From Crystallibacter sulfonylureivorans_A (GTDB taxonomy: Bacteria; Actinomycetota; Actinomycetes; Actinomycetales; Micrococcaceae), in assembly GCF_047607445.1 (NCBI RefSeq), contig NZ_JBLKRT010000019.1:1-64000 (forward strand): a DNA stretch of 64,000 bases. The letters run 5' to 3'. This document shows positions 7,613 through 15,903 of this stretch, piece after piece. A program made the position numbers and the translations under genes. The notes under the pieces were generated by a model. The model saw nothing but the letters and a program-made list of their open reading frames with translations. It was not told where the DNA came from and ran no database searches. Numbering within the stretch: position 1 is the stretch's first letter; the number at the start of each line of letters is the position of its first letter.

Positions 7613-9706
7613 TCAGGAGCGGTAGATCGAGATGGCGTTGGCGCCGACGATGTCCTTCTCGCCGCTGCGGATCTTGGCCCCGCGCCGTTGGTCGTCGACG
7701 TCTGCGGTGGTGTAGAGCAGTTCGAAGGGAATCTTTTCGCCGGGGCGCTTGCCAAAGTCCCGCAGGGATCGTGGAGCAGGCATCACGATCTTCTGCGGCT
7801 GGTAGCCCCCGTTAATGACCACCAGGCCGTCGATCACCCCTTGCGGCGAGCCCATCAGCAGCTGAACCATGCGGCAGTCCGGGTCGTTCCAGTCATCCGG
7901 TGTCATCGGTTCGCCGTCGGCATTGAACCAGAGCAGGTAGGAACTCTCCTCCCGCGCCGGATAGTTGTAGGGCTGGTGCGCCAGGAAGGAGCGGCGGATC
8001 CGCAGCAGCCGGCGGGTGACCTCAAACATGCGGTGTTCGCGCTCATCCAGCTGCCAGTCGGTCCAGGCCAAGGCGTTGTCCTGGCAGTACGCGTTGTTGT
8101 TCCCTTGCTGGCTGCGCCCAATTTCGTCACCGGCACAGATCATCGGCACGCCCAGCGACAGCAGCAAGGTGGCCATCAGGTTCCGCGCGGTCCGCTCGCG
8201 CGCGTCAAGGATCTGACTGTCGCCGGTATGCCCTTCGACGCCGTGGTTGTAGCTGCGGTTGTCGTCGTGGCCGTCGCGGTTTTCCTCGCCGTTGGCCTCG
8301 TTGTGCTTGCGGTGATAGGACGTCAGGTCGGCCAAGGTGAATCCGTCATGGGCGGTGACGAAATTCAATGAAGCCAGCGCGGTCCGGCCGGAGCCGGCAA
8401 ACAGTTCGGTGGATCCGGCCAGGCAGCTCGCCAGCCTGGCCACGGTTCCGCCGCGTCCGCCCGACGCCGCGGCGGCTTGGTCCGCCAGCCAAAAATCACG
8501 GACGGTGTCGCGGAAACGGTCGTTCCAGTCGGCCCAGCCCGGCGGGAAGTGGCCGGTCTGCCAGCCGCCGTCGCCCACGTCCCAGGGTTCGGAGATCAGT
8601 TTGGCTCCGGACAGGACCGAGTCCGCGCCGACGGCCACCAAAAACGGGTGGCGGGGATTGAACTGGTTGTGCCCATCCCGCCCCAGGGAAACGGCCAGAT
8701 CGAAGCGGAAGCCGTCGATGTGGAACTCTTCTACCCAGTAGCGCAGCGAGTCCAGGGCCAGCTGGATCACCCGGGGCTCGTTGAAGTTCATCGTGTTCCC
8801 GCAGCCCGTGGTGTCCAGGTAGTTCCCGTGGCCGTCGTGCCGGTAGTACACGTGGTCCGCCAAGCCGCGGAAGGAGTACGTGTCCTGGTTTTTCCCGCCC
8901 TCGGCGGTGTGGTTGTACACCACGTCCAGGACCACTTCGATCCCGGCTGAGTGCAGCTTCTTCACCATCGCCCGGAACTCGTCCTGGACAGCCTGCGGTC
9001 CGGCGGCTTGGGCGGCCGCGGTGGCGTAGCCCGGCCAGAGCGCGAAGAAGCCCAGCGTGTTGTAGCCCCAGTAGTTGGCCAAGCCGAGGTCCTGCAGGTG
9101 CGGCTCGTCCAAGTGGTAGTGCACCGGCAGCAGCTCCAGCGTGGTGATGCCCAGCTCCTGCAGGTAATCGACCATCACCGGATGTGCCAAGCCGGCATAG
9201 GTGCCGCGCAGCTCCTCGGGAATCTCCGGATGCAGCATGGTCTGGCCCTTGACATGGCACTCGTAGACCACGGTGTCCCGCCACGGAATGTGCGGGCGCG
9301 CGTCGTTCCCCCAGTCGAAGCCGCCGGTGACGTACACCGAACGCAGCACACCGCCGTCGTCGTCAATGCCACGCCCATACGGATCCAGCAGCAGCTGCCC
9401 CGAAGCCGGGACCGGCTCGCCGTGCGGCCAGAAGGCGTACCGGCTGCCGGCCTCCAGCCCTTTGACCGTGCCATGGTGGACGCCGTCGGTGAAAGCATTC
9501 AACTCGGCGCGCTGCCAAACCCCCTCGCCGTCCTGGAAGTGGACGTCCACGGTGGCAAACCCGGGCGCGAAGACCGCTACATTCACCGCACCGGGGATCG
9601 GCGGCATGCCCGGGGCCGTCTCGCTGACCCCCAGCGGAAAGGCCCGCGACAGCTGTGGCTGGCGCGCCGGAGGCCTGGCGGGAATGCTCTTGGCGTGACG
9701 AGCCAC
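7613..9706 (-). CDS. glgX: Glycogen debranching enzyme GlgX
   Basis: Hydrolyses alpha-1,6 branch points left after phosphorylase action, so it completes glycogen breakdown with GlgP. 697 residues. An N-terminal CBM48-like domain (NVAVFAPGFATVDVHFQDGE) is followed by the GH13 barrel. Region I is EVVLDVVYNHTAEGG, the nucleophile region IDGFRFDLAVSLGRD, the acid/base LISEPWDVGDGGWQ, and region IV FVTAHDGFTLADL. GTG 9706 is preceded by AGGAGCAGGTGG. It begins 16 nt after rlmB on the same strand, so the two are probably co-transcribed although functionally unrelated. Confidence 0.94.
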   Translation of the reverse strand: MARHAKSIPARPPARQPQLSRAFPLGVSETAPGMPPIPGAVNVAVFAPGFATVDVHFQDGEGVWQRAELNAFTDGVHHGTVKGLEAGSRYAFWPHGEPVPASGQLLLDPYGRGIDDDGGVLRSVYVTGGFDWGNDARPHIPWRDTVVYECHVKGQTMLHPEIPEELRGTYAGLAHPVMVDYLQELGITTLELLPVHYHLDEPHLQDLGLANYWGYNTLGFFALWPGYATAAAQAAGPQAVQDEFRAMVKKLHSAGIEVVLDVVYNHTAEGGKNQDTYSFRGLADHVYYRHDGHGNYLDTTGCGNTMNFNEPRVIQLALDSLRYWVEEFHIDGFRFDLAVSLGRDGHNQFNPRHPFLVAVGADSVLSGAKLISEPWDVGDGGWQTGHFPPGWADWNDRFRDTVRDFWLADQAAAASGGRGGTVARLASCLAGSTELFAGSGRTALASLNFVTAHDGFTLADLTSYHRKHNEANGEENRDGHDDNRSYNHGVEGHTGDSQILDARERTARNLMATLLLSLGVPMICAGDEIGRSQQGNNNAYCQDNALAWTDWQLDEREHRMFEVTRRLLRIRRSFLAHQPYNYPAREESSYLLWFNADGEPMTPDDWNDPDCRMVQLLMGSPQGVIDGLVVINGGYQPQKIVMPAPRSLRDFGKRPGEKIPFELLYTTADVDDQRRGAKIRSGEKDIVGANAISIYRS

Positions 9707-9722
9707 AGCGGTCCACCTGCTC

Positions 9723-10703
9723 CTAGCGGGCGCGCTGCCGCGAGATTTCGTACAGGCTGATGCCCACCGCCATGGAGGCGTTGAGCGATTCCATCGCCGA
9801 ATCGATCGGGATAGAGACGATCTGGTCGCAGTTTTCGCGGACCAGCCGGGAGAGGCCCTTGCCCTCGGAACCGACCACCAGGCACACCGGCTCGGTGGCC
9901 AGGGACAGGTCAGGCAGCGAGACGTCGCCCTCGCCGTCCAGGCCCAGCACGAAGATGCCCAGCTGCTGGAAAGCCTTGAGCGTGTTGGTCAGGTTGTTCG
10001 CCTTGGCCACCGGCACGCGCACGGCGGCGCCCGCGCTGGTCTTCCAGGCGGAGGCGGTCATGCCCACGGAGCGGCGCTCGGGCACCACCACGCCGTGGCC
10101 GCTGAACGCGGAAGCGGAACGGATGATGGCTCCGAGGTTGCGCGGATCGGTGATGCCGTCCAGTGCCACGAACAGCGGGGCGTTGTTGATGTAGCCCTTC
10201 TTGAACTTGGCCATGGTTTCCTCGGCCAGCTCCAACGCGTCCTGATATTCGTAGGGCGGGATCTGCAGGGCCAGGCCCTGGTGGACGGCGTCGTCGGTCA
10301 TCCGGTCCAGTTCCGGCTTGTGCGATTCGAGCACCGGGATGCCGCGTTCGGCGGCGATCTTCAGGGATTCCTTGACCCGGTCGTCCATTTCGATCCGGAC
10401 CGCTACGTGCAGGGCCTTGGCGGGCACGCCGGCGCGCAGTGCTTCCACCACGGAATTCCGCCCGGTCACCATCTCGCCGGCGGACTTGCCGCGGCGGGCA
10501 GCGGGACCGCGCTGGCCGCCCTGGTGTTTGGCGGCCGAGCGTTCGGAGAGCTGCTTGGCGCGGTACGCCTTGTGGTACGGGCGGTCTTCGGCCTTCGGCG
10601 TCGGCCCCTTGCCTTCGAGCGCTTTGCGCCCGTGGCCGCCGGTTCCTGTGGTGGGTCCCTTCTTGGACTTGCGCACCGCTCCGGGGCGAGGTTTGTTGGC
10701 CAT
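9723..10703 (-). CDS. rlmB: 23S rRNA (guanosine-2'-O)-methyltransferase RlmB
   Basis: SpoU-family methyltransferase modifying 23S rRNA. 326 residues. A basic, probably disordered N-terminal extension (1-75) is followed by the substrate-binding domain (VTGRNSVVEALRAGVPAKAL, residues 80-160) and the knotted catalytic domain. SpoU motifs are intact: NLGAIIRSASAFSGHGVV, VVGSEGKGLSRLVRENCD and SLNASMAVGISLYE. ATG 10703 follows AAAGG with a U-rich spacer. It sits 118 nt after cysS on the same strand and 16 nt before glgX. The cysS-rlmB pairing is common in actinobacteria. Confidence 0.94.
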   Translation of the reverse strand: MANKPRPGAVRKSKKGPTTGTGGHGRKALEGKGPTPKAEDRPYHKAYRAKQLSERSAAKHQGGQRGPAARRGKSAGEMVTGRNSVVEALRAGVPAKALHVAVRIEMDDRVKESLKIAAERGIPVLESHKPELDRMTDDAVHQGLALQIPPYEYQDALELAEETMAKFKKGYINNAPLFVALDGITDPRNLGAIIRSASAFSGHGVVVPERRSVGMTASAWKTSAGAAVRVPVAKANNLTNTLKAFQQLGIFVLGLDGEGDVSLPDLSLATEPVCLVVGSEGKGLSRLVRENCDQIVSIPIDSAMESLNASMAVGISLYEISRQRAR

Positions 10704-10709
10704 CGAAAA

Positions 10710-10734
10710 CTACCTTTGGTGTTGGGGAAGGTAG
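10710..10734 (-). promoter_or_regulatory. Hairpin sequestering the rlmB ribosome-binding site
   Basis: In the mRNA, CTACCTT pairs with AAGGTAG across an 11-nt loop. The AAAGG Shine-Dalgarno of rlmB lies in or beside the 3' arm, directly before ATG 10703. A second stem (10734-10741 with 10775-10782) adjoins it. Confidence 0.4.
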
Positions 10735-10821
10735 GTTCCCGCTGCCGCACTCCGGCGGTGGCCGGCTGGCCCGACGGGAACCGTCTGGCTTAAAGGGTAC
10801 CGCCAACCGTCCCAGCTGCTG

Positions 10822-12279
10822 TTAGCTGAGGCTCCAGCTCACGCCTTCGGCCGAGTCCTCCACGACGATTCCGGCCTCGGTCAGCGTGTCGCGGATGGCG
10901 TCGGCGCGGGACCAGTCCTTGGCCGCCCGGGCCGCCCGGCGCTCCTCCAACTGGGCGCGCACCAGCGTGTCCAGTGCCTGGTGGGCCGCAGTATCCGCGC
11001 CGCCGGAGTGCCAGTGCGGATCCAGCGGGTTGATGTGCAGCACGTCGGTCATCGCCATGACCTGGTGCAGCGCGCGAGTGGCCGCTTCCTTGTCTTTGGC
11101 GTCCAGAGCGGTGTTTCCGGCCCGCACCGTTTCGTGGACCGCGGCCAGCGCCTGCGGCACGTTGAGGTCGTCGTCCATCGCGGCGGCAAACGCGTCCGGC
11201 ACGCGCTCGGTCACCATCAGGCCGAACTGTCCCTCGCCGTAGAGGAACTTCAACGCACGCTGCATGAAGCCCTCGATCCGCTCCACCGCGGCGGCCGCTT
11301 CCACCAGCGAACCCGGATTGTAGTCCAGCGCGGACCGGTACTGAGCCTGGCCCAGGTAGTAGCGGACCACCAGCGGCCGGGCATCCTGGAGCATTTGCGC
11401 CGGGGTGATGATGTTGCCGATCGACTTGGACATCTTCTCGCCCTCGAAGGTGACCATGCCGTTGTGCATCCAGAAGTTGGCGAAGCCGTGGCCGGCCGCG
11501 CGGGACTGCGCCACTTCGTTCTCGTGGTGCGGGAAGCGCAGGTCCAGTCCCCCGCCGTGGATGTCGAACTCGGTGCCCAGGTACTTGGTGACCATGGCCG
11601 AGCATTCCAGGTGCCAGCCCGGCCGGCCGGCGCCCCAGGGGCTGGTCCAGCTGGCGGTCTCCGGCTCCCCGTCCTTGTGCCCCTTCCAGAGCGCAAAGTC
11701 GCGCGGGTCCTTCTTGCCGCGGGGTCCGGCGTCGGGTGCGGCCTGCATGTCCTCGATCCGCTGGTGCGTCAGCGAACCGTATTCGGGCCAGGAGCGCACG
11801 TCGAAGTAGACGTCCCCGGAATCGTCCAGCGCCGGGTAGGCGTGGCCCCGGTCGATCAGCTGCTGGATCAGCCGGTGCATCTCCGGGATGTGGCCGGTGG
11901 CGCGAGGTTCATAGGTGGGCCGTTCCACGCCCAGCGTGTCGTAGGCCTTGGCGAACTCCTGCTCATAGCGGTAGGCCAGCGCCCACCACGGCTCGTTCGG
12001 CACCGGCACCACCTCGGCGGCGTCCGGGCGGAAGGACTCGGCGGACTTATCCAGGATCTTGTCGTCAATGTCCGTCACGTTGCGCACCACCGTGACGGAG
12101 AAGCCGCTGTAGCGCAGCCAGCGGGTGAGCTGGTCGAACGCGATGGCCGACCGGATGTGGCCCACGTGCGGGTCGCCCTGGACCGTGGCCCCGCAGTAAT
12201 AGAGCCCCACCTTGCCCGGTACCAGCGGGACGAAGTCGCGTACTTGCGCGGTGGCGGTGTCATAGAATCTCAGGCTCAC
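10822..12279 (-). CDS. cysS: Cysteinyl-tRNA synthetase
   Basis: Charges tRNA-Cys. 485 residues, normal family length. The HIGH-type motif is within YYCGATVQGDPHVGHIRSA and the KMSKS motif within EGEKMSKSIGN. Zinc ligands are suggested by the Cys in YYCG, the Cys in HLECSAM and the His in FPHHENE. GTG 12279 (MSLRFYDTATAQVRDF) is chosen over the much longer open frame because it matches family starts and lies 6 nt after TACGCT with no Shine-Dalgarno. Downstream on the same strand is rlmB; upstream a long hairpin separates it from ispF. Confidence 0.95.
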   Translation of the reverse strand: MSLRFYDTATAQVRDFVPLVPGKVGLYYCGATVQGDPHVGHIRSAIAFDQLTRWLRYSGFSVTVVRNVTDIDDKILDKSAESFRPDAAEVVPVPNEPWWALAYRYEQEFAKAYDTLGVERPTYEPRATGHIPEMHRLIQQLIDRGHAYPALDDSGDVYFDVRSWPEYGSLTHQRIEDMQAAPDAGPRGKKDPRDFALWKGHKDGEPETASWTSPWGAGRPGWHLECSAMVTKYLGTEFDIHGGGLDLRFPHHENEVAQSRAAGHGFANFWMHNGMVTFEGEKMSKSIGNIITPAQMLQDARPLVVRYYLGQAQYRSALDYNPGSLVEAAAAVERIEGFMQRALKFLYGEGQFGLMVTERVPDAFAAAMDDDLNVPQALAAVHETVRAGNTALDAKDKEAATRALHQVMAMTDVLHINPLDPHWHSGGADTAAHQALDTLVRAQLEERRAARAAKDWSRADAIRDTLTEAGIVVEDSAEGVSWSLS

Positions 12280-12285
12280 CGCTCT

Positions 12286-12291
12286 AGCGTA
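12286..12291 (-). promoter_or_regulatory. Putative -10 box of cysS (leaderless)
   Basis: TACGCT on the minus strand, 6 nt before GTG 12279; no ribosome-binding site. Confidence 0.55.
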
Positions 12292-12352
12292 GCCGTGCCC
12301 GCGCTGCCGGTGCGAACCATTGAGCCGCCGGTCATTCACGCAGCGCACGAAC

Positions 12353-12411
12353 CGCTCCCGTTGGACCGGTTTGCTCCCGCTCGAGGGGGAGCAAACGATC
12401 CAACGGGAGCG
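12353..12411 (-). terminator. Long nested hairpin between ispF and cysS
   Basis: Outer arms CGCTCCCGTTGGA (12353-12365) and its complement (12399-12411), inner arms TTTGCTCCC (12370-12378) and complement (12387-12395). Probably ends the ispD-ispF transcript. Confidence 0.65.
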
Positions 12412-12501
12412 TCGGCGCCGGGTCCCGCAGCCGACGAGCACTACCCGCGCTGCCCGCGCTGCCCGCGCCGGACTCCTCCACCCGTGATGCGGGCTGCGCC
12501 C

Positions 12502-13002
12502 TTAACGGACGGAAACAACGACGGCGGTGGCCACCGCCGCGATCCCCTCGCCCCGGCCGGTGAAGCCCAACCCGTCGCTGGTGGTGGCGGAGACGCTGAC
12601 CGGTGCACCGGCGGCCTCGCTGAGCACCGCCTCGGATTCCGGCCGGCGTGGCCCGAACTTGGGCCGGTTGCAGACCAGCTGCACCGCAATGTTCCCGATC
12701 TCGAACCCTGCCTCGCGGACAATCCGGGCCGCCTCGGACAACAACCGCACGCCCGAAGCGCCCGCGTACTCCGGCCGGTCGGTGCCGAAGTGCGTGCCCA
12801 GGTCGCCGACTCCGGCCGCGGAGAACAGCGCGTCGGCGGCAGCGTGCGCGGCAGCGTCGCCGTCGGAATGGCCGGCCAGGCCCTGCTCTCCCTCCCACAG
12901 CAGTCCGCCCAGCCACAACGGCTGGGGGTCCGCCGCAGGGGCGAAGGCGTGCACGTCCACACCAATTCCGGTGCGGGGGATCGGATACGGGATTTGGGGC
13001 AC
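12502..13002 (-). CDS. ispF: 2-C-methyl-D-erythritol 2,4-cyclodiphosphate synthase
   Basis: Forms the cyclic diphosphate of the non-mevalonate (MEP) isoprenoid pathway. 166 residues, normal length. Metal-binding motifs are present: GIGVDVHAF (Asp and His) and LAGHSDGDAAAHAAADAL (His). The CDP-binding end is SATTSDGLGFTGRGEGI. GTG 13002 lies 2 nt after the ispD stop, so the pair is almost certainly translated from one mRNA and supplies successive steps of the same pathway. Confidence 0.95.
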   Translation of the reverse strand: MPQIPYPIPRTGIGVDVHAFAPAADPQPLWLGGLLWEGEQGLAGHSDGDAAAHAAADALFSAAGVGDLGTHFGTDRPEYAGASGVRLLSEAARIVREAGFEIGNIAVQLVCNRPKFGPRRPESEAVLSEAAGAPVSVSATTSDGLGFTGRGEGIAAVATAVVVSVR

Positions 13003-13004
13003 AA

Positions 13005-13772
13005 TCAGCCTTCCATGGTGTTCGGCTGGCGGGCGGCCAGCAGTGCTTCGGCCACAGCCAGATCCAGCTGCGTGGTGATCTTCAGGGCCTGCGCGGAGCC
13101 GGGCACGAGCATGACATCAATTCCGCTGCGTTCCATCAGCAGTGCCTCGTCGGTGATGCCGTCGGCCTCCGCCGGCGCCAGACCGGCCAGGCTTTGGTGC
13201 GCTTGGGCCAGCGCAGCGGCGTCGAATCCCTGCGGGGTCTGCACGGCCCGCAGTTGCACGCGGTCCACCGTGGCCGCCACTTTCTCCGGCGCGATGTCCG
13301 CCTCTGCTCCGGTGCTGGGCGTCGCAGTCTTGATGGTGTCCACCACTGCTACCGCAGGAACGACGGCGCGGGCTCCCGCAGCCAGTGCGTCCGCTACCCG
13401 CTGGAACACCTCGGGCGGGGTGAGTGCCCGGGCGGCATCATGCACCAGAACCCTGGTGGCTCCCTCCCCCAGCCCGCGCAGCGCCGCGGCGACCGAGGCC
13501 GCCCGGGAGGCACCGCCGTCGACGGTTGAAATGTCCACTTCCGGGTGCTGCGCCGCGAAGCCGGCACAGACCTGGCGCAGCGCTGTATCCCCGGCGGGCA
13601 CAGCCACGCAGATCCGGGCGGCCACGCCGGATTCCACCACACCACGGAGGGCATGCGCCAGGATCGTCTCACCAGCCAACGGGACCTGGGCCTTGGGCAG
13701 CCCGTAGCCCAACCGGGTGCCGGAGCCTGCCGCCACCACGATCACGCCCACCGATGCCTGTGCTGTGCTCAT
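13005..13772 (-). CDS. ispD: 2-C-methyl-D-erythritol 4-phosphate cytidylyltransferase
   Basis: Adds CMP to methylerythritol 4-phosphate in the MEP pathway. 255 residues. Nucleotide-binding signature VVAAGSGTRLGYGLPKAQVPLAGE at residues 12-35, later VLVHDAARALTPPEV and VQTPQGFDAAAL, and the C-terminal DEALLMERSGIDVMLVPGS. ATG 13772 lies 6 nt after TAGGCT on the minus strand, and a G-rich spacer could also act as a weak ribosome site. First gene of an ispD-ispF operon downstream of carD. The carD-ispD-ispF order is conserved in actinobacteria. Confidence 0.95.
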   Translation of the reverse strand: MSTAQASVGVIVVAAGSGTRLGYGLPKAQVPLAGETILAHALRGVVESGVAARICVAVPAGDTALRQVCAGFAAQHPEVDISTVDGGASRAASVAAALRGLGEGATRVLVHDAARALTPPEVFQRVADALAAGARAVVPAVAVVDTIKTATPSTGAEADIAPEKVAATVDRVQLRAVQTPQGFDAAALAQAHQSLAGLAPAEADGITDEALLMERSGIDVMLVPGSAQALKITTQLDLAVAEALLAARQPNTMEG

Positions 13773-13778
13773 CCCCCT

Positions 13779-13784
13779 AGCCTA
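13779..13784 (-). promoter_or_regulatory. Putative -10 box of ispD
   Basis: TAGGCT on the minus strand, 6 nt (AGGGGG) before ATG 13772. Confidence 0.45.
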
Positions 13785-13817
13785 ATCCGGCCGCCCGGCT
13801 TCTCTGCCGGCATGCAA

Positions 13818-13853
13818 AAGCGACCGGCATCCCGTTCAGGATGCCGGCCGCTT
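13818..13853 (-). terminator. Intrinsic terminator of carD
   Basis: Stem CCGGCATCC (13824-13832) with GGATGCCGG (13839-13847), extended by AAGCG/CGCTT, followed on the minus strand by TTTT. Located just after the carD stop. Confidence 0.75.
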
Positions 13854-13862
13854 GGAGCACAA

Positions 13863-14345
13863 TCAGGAGGCGAGGACCTCGTCGAGGACTTCGGCTGCCT
13901 TGTCTTCGTCGGTCTTCTCTGCCAGGGCGAGTTCGGAAACCAGGATCTGGCGCGCCTTGGCCAGCATCCGCTTCTCGCCCGCGGAGAGTCCGCGGTCATG
14001 GTCCCGGCGCCACAGGTCGCGGACAACTTCCGCTACCTTGATGACGTCGCCGGAGGCCAGCTTTTCCAGGTTCGCCTTGTAGCGGCGGGACCAGTTGGTC
14101 GGCTCTTCGGTGAACTCGGCACGGAGCACATCGAACACATGCTCGAGGCCTTCCTTGCCCACTACATCGCGGACCCCGACCAGATCCACATTCTCCGCCG
14201 GAACTTCAATCGTCAGATCGCCCTGGGCAACCCGGAGCTTGAGATACATCTTCTCTTCACCTTTGATGGTGCGCATTTTGATCTCTTCGATCTTTGCAGC
14301 ACCGTGGTGAGGGTAAACAACCGTCTCGCCGACCTCAAATACCAT
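13863..14345 (-). CDS. carD: CarD family RNA polymerase-binding regulator
   Basis: CarD binds the RNA polymerase beta subunit and stabilises open promoter complexes in mycobacteria. 160 residues. The N-terminal Tudor-like RNAP interaction domain is seen as FEVGETVVYPHHGAAKIEEI through about residue 60; the helical DNA-binding domain includes NWSRRYKANLEKLASGD and RDLWRRDHDRGLSAGEKRM. ATG 14345 is chosen because it gives the invariant family start MVFEVGETVVYP and has AAAGGGGA upstream. A longer open frame to 14468 has no family support. Monocistronic, with its own terminator, upstream of ispDF. Confidence 0.95.
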   Translation of the reverse strand: MVFEVGETVVYPHHGAAKIEEIKMRTIKGEEKMYLKLRVAQGDLTIEVPAENVDLVGVRDVVGKEGLEHVFDVLRAEFTEEPTNWSRRYKANLEKLASGDVIKVAEVVRDLWRRDHDRGLSAGEKRMLAKARQILVSELALAEKTDEDKAAEVLDEVLAS

Positions 14346-14599
14346 CTGTAGTATCCCCTTTCCCGACCACCAGTTTACCATGGATGATTCAGCCACTTCC
14401 GCGAGTTTGCAGGGGTAACGGCCCGTCCCGGGGCTAAAATGCGGCCCCTGACCCTCTTGACGGATCACGGATTTGGTGCATTCGAGGGGATTCTTACAGA
14501 CCCCGAATCCTACTTTTCACCGGTTTGCCGATAGGCTAGGCGAGGCAAGCTGCCTAGATCTGCAGCACCGCACCTGATTGATACTGAGGAGTTTCTGCC

Positions 14600-15136
14600 G
14601 TGAAGATTGCGCCGAAGAACCGTGTGCAGCGCACCCTTGTAGCAGGCGCCGCCGCGCTCACCCTGCTCGCATCGACCGGATGCGGCGCAATCAACGAACA
14701 GGCCACCACCAAGTCCTACTCCGCCAGCGACGGCATTGTGGCCAACGTTGGCCCGATCGGCCTGCGCAACGTGATGGTTGTTGCCGAGAACGAAGACTCC
14801 ACCGGCCGCCTCCTCGGCACCGTGGTGAACAGCTCCGATTCCCCCGTGCAGTTGAGCATGACGGGCTCCGGCAGCACCGCCACCGTCACCGTTCCGGCCG
14901 ATGGGCAGATCAACTTCGAGGACGAGAAGAACAAAACCACGGTGGACCGCCCGGGTGCCGCGCCCGGCGCCCTGGCCAACGTCACGGTCCGCGTGAACAA
15001 CGAATCGGCCGAAGTCAAGATCCCGGTCTTGGACGGCACGCTGCCCGAATACAACAGCTTCCTCCCCACCCCGGCACCGACCGAGAGCGCTGCCCCGGAG
15101 GAATCCCCCGCGCCGACCGACGAGGCCGGGGCCTGA
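14600..15136 (+). CDS. Predicted lipoprotein of unknown function
   Basis: 178 residues from GTG 14600, with GAGGAG upstream. A lipoprotein signal peptide is visible: basic start KIAPKNRVQR, hydrophobic core, and lipobox LLASTGC with Cys at about residue 28. The mature part (GIVANVGPIGLRNVMVVAEN) looks beta-rich and resembles actinobacterial LpqE-like or copper-chaperone-like exported lipoproteins, but I see no Met/His metal motif. The last 25 residues are Pro/Ala/Glu-rich and probably disordered. Monocistronic between carD and the regX3 terminator. Assignment beyond lipoprotein is weak. Confidence 0.75.
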   Translation: MKIAPKNRVQRTLVAGAAALTLLASTGCGAINEQATTKSYSASDGIVANVGPIGLRNVMVVAENEDSTGRLLGTVVNSSDSPVQLSMTGSGSTATVTVPADGQINFEDEKNKTTVDRPGAAPGALANVTVRVNNESAEVKIPVLDGTLPEYNSFLPTPAPTESAAPEESPAPTDEAGA

Positions 15137-15153
15137 TCCCACCTACCTAGCTC

Positions 15154-15197
15154 AAAGGCCGGGCCGCTTCCCTTTCAGGAAGCGGCCCGGCCTTTTT
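15154..15197. terminator. Bidirectional intrinsic terminator (lipoprotein gene / regX3)
   Basis: An 18-bp perfect stem beginning AAAGGCCGGGCCGCTTCC with a 6-nt loop. T-runs follow on the plus strand and A-runs precede, so it serves both converging genes. Confidence 0.9.
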
Positions 15198-15222
15198 GCG
15201 TCCTGCCAGCGGCGCGGCGGGC

Positions 15223-15903
15223 TTACGGCTCGAACTTGTAACCCAGCCCGCGCACGGTGACCAGGTAGCGCGGTGCAGACGGGTCAGGCTCGATCTTGCT
15301 GCGGAGCCGCTTGACGTGCACATCCAGCGTTTTGGTGTCACCTACATAGTCGGAGCCCCAGACCCGGTCAATCAGCTGTCCCCGGGTCAGGACCCGGCCG
15401 GAGTTGCGCAGCAGCATCTCCAGCAGTTCGAATTCCTTCAGCGGCAGCGACACCGGCTCGCCGTCGACACTGACGACGTGCCGCTCCACGTCCATCCGCA
15501 CCGGGCCGGAGGAAACGGTGTTCGGCACCAATTCCTCCGGTTCGCCCTGGCGGCGCAGTACCGCACGCACCCGTGCCACCAGCTCGCGTGAGGAATAGGG
15601 CTTGGTGACATAGTCGTCGGCACCCAGTTCAAGCCCCACGACCTTGTCGATCTCCGAGTCCTTGGCGGTGAGCATGATGACCGGGACGGAGGACCGCTGC
15701 CGCAGCTGCCGGCACACTTCCGTGCCGGACTGTCCCGGCAGCATCAGGTCCAAGAGGACCAAATCCGCGCCGGCCCGGTCGAACGCCACGATGGCTTCCA
15801 GCCCGTTGTCCACTACCTCGACTTCGAAGCCTTCTTTACCCAACAGATAACTCAACGGATCGCTCAGCGACTCTTCATCTTCGACGACCAGAATGCGGGT
15901 CAA
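15223..15903 (-). CDS. regX3: Response regulator RegX3 (phosphate response)
   Basis: OmpR/PhoB-type regulator of phosphate starvation genes, phosphorylated by SenX3. 226 residues. The receiver domain (1-120) has acidic pocket DEE near residue 8, phospho-Asp in LVLLDLMLPGQSG and Lys in GADDYVTKPYSSREL. The winged-helix domain (125-226) ends RYLVTVRGLGYKFEP. Its start overlaps the senX3 stop by 4 nt. The senX3 promoter region contains a PHO box, so the operon is probably autoregulated. Confidence 0.95.
   Translation of the reverse strand: MTRILVVEDEESLSDPLSYLLGKEGFEVEVVDNGLEAIVAFDRAGADLVLLDLMLPGQSGTEVCRQLRQRSSVPVIMLTAKDSEIDKVVGLELGADDYVTKPYSSRELVARVRAVLRRQGEPEELVPNTVSSGPVRMDVERHVVSVDGEPVSLPLKEFELLEMLLRNSGRVLTRGQLIDRVWGSDYVGDTKTLDVHVKRLRSKIEPDPSAPRYLVTVRGLGYKFEP

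Noticed and set aside
10981..13707. A 908-codon plus-strand open frame over cysS-ispF-ispD
   Set aside because: Complementary-strand artefact; the minus strand carries three full-length, motif-complete genes there.
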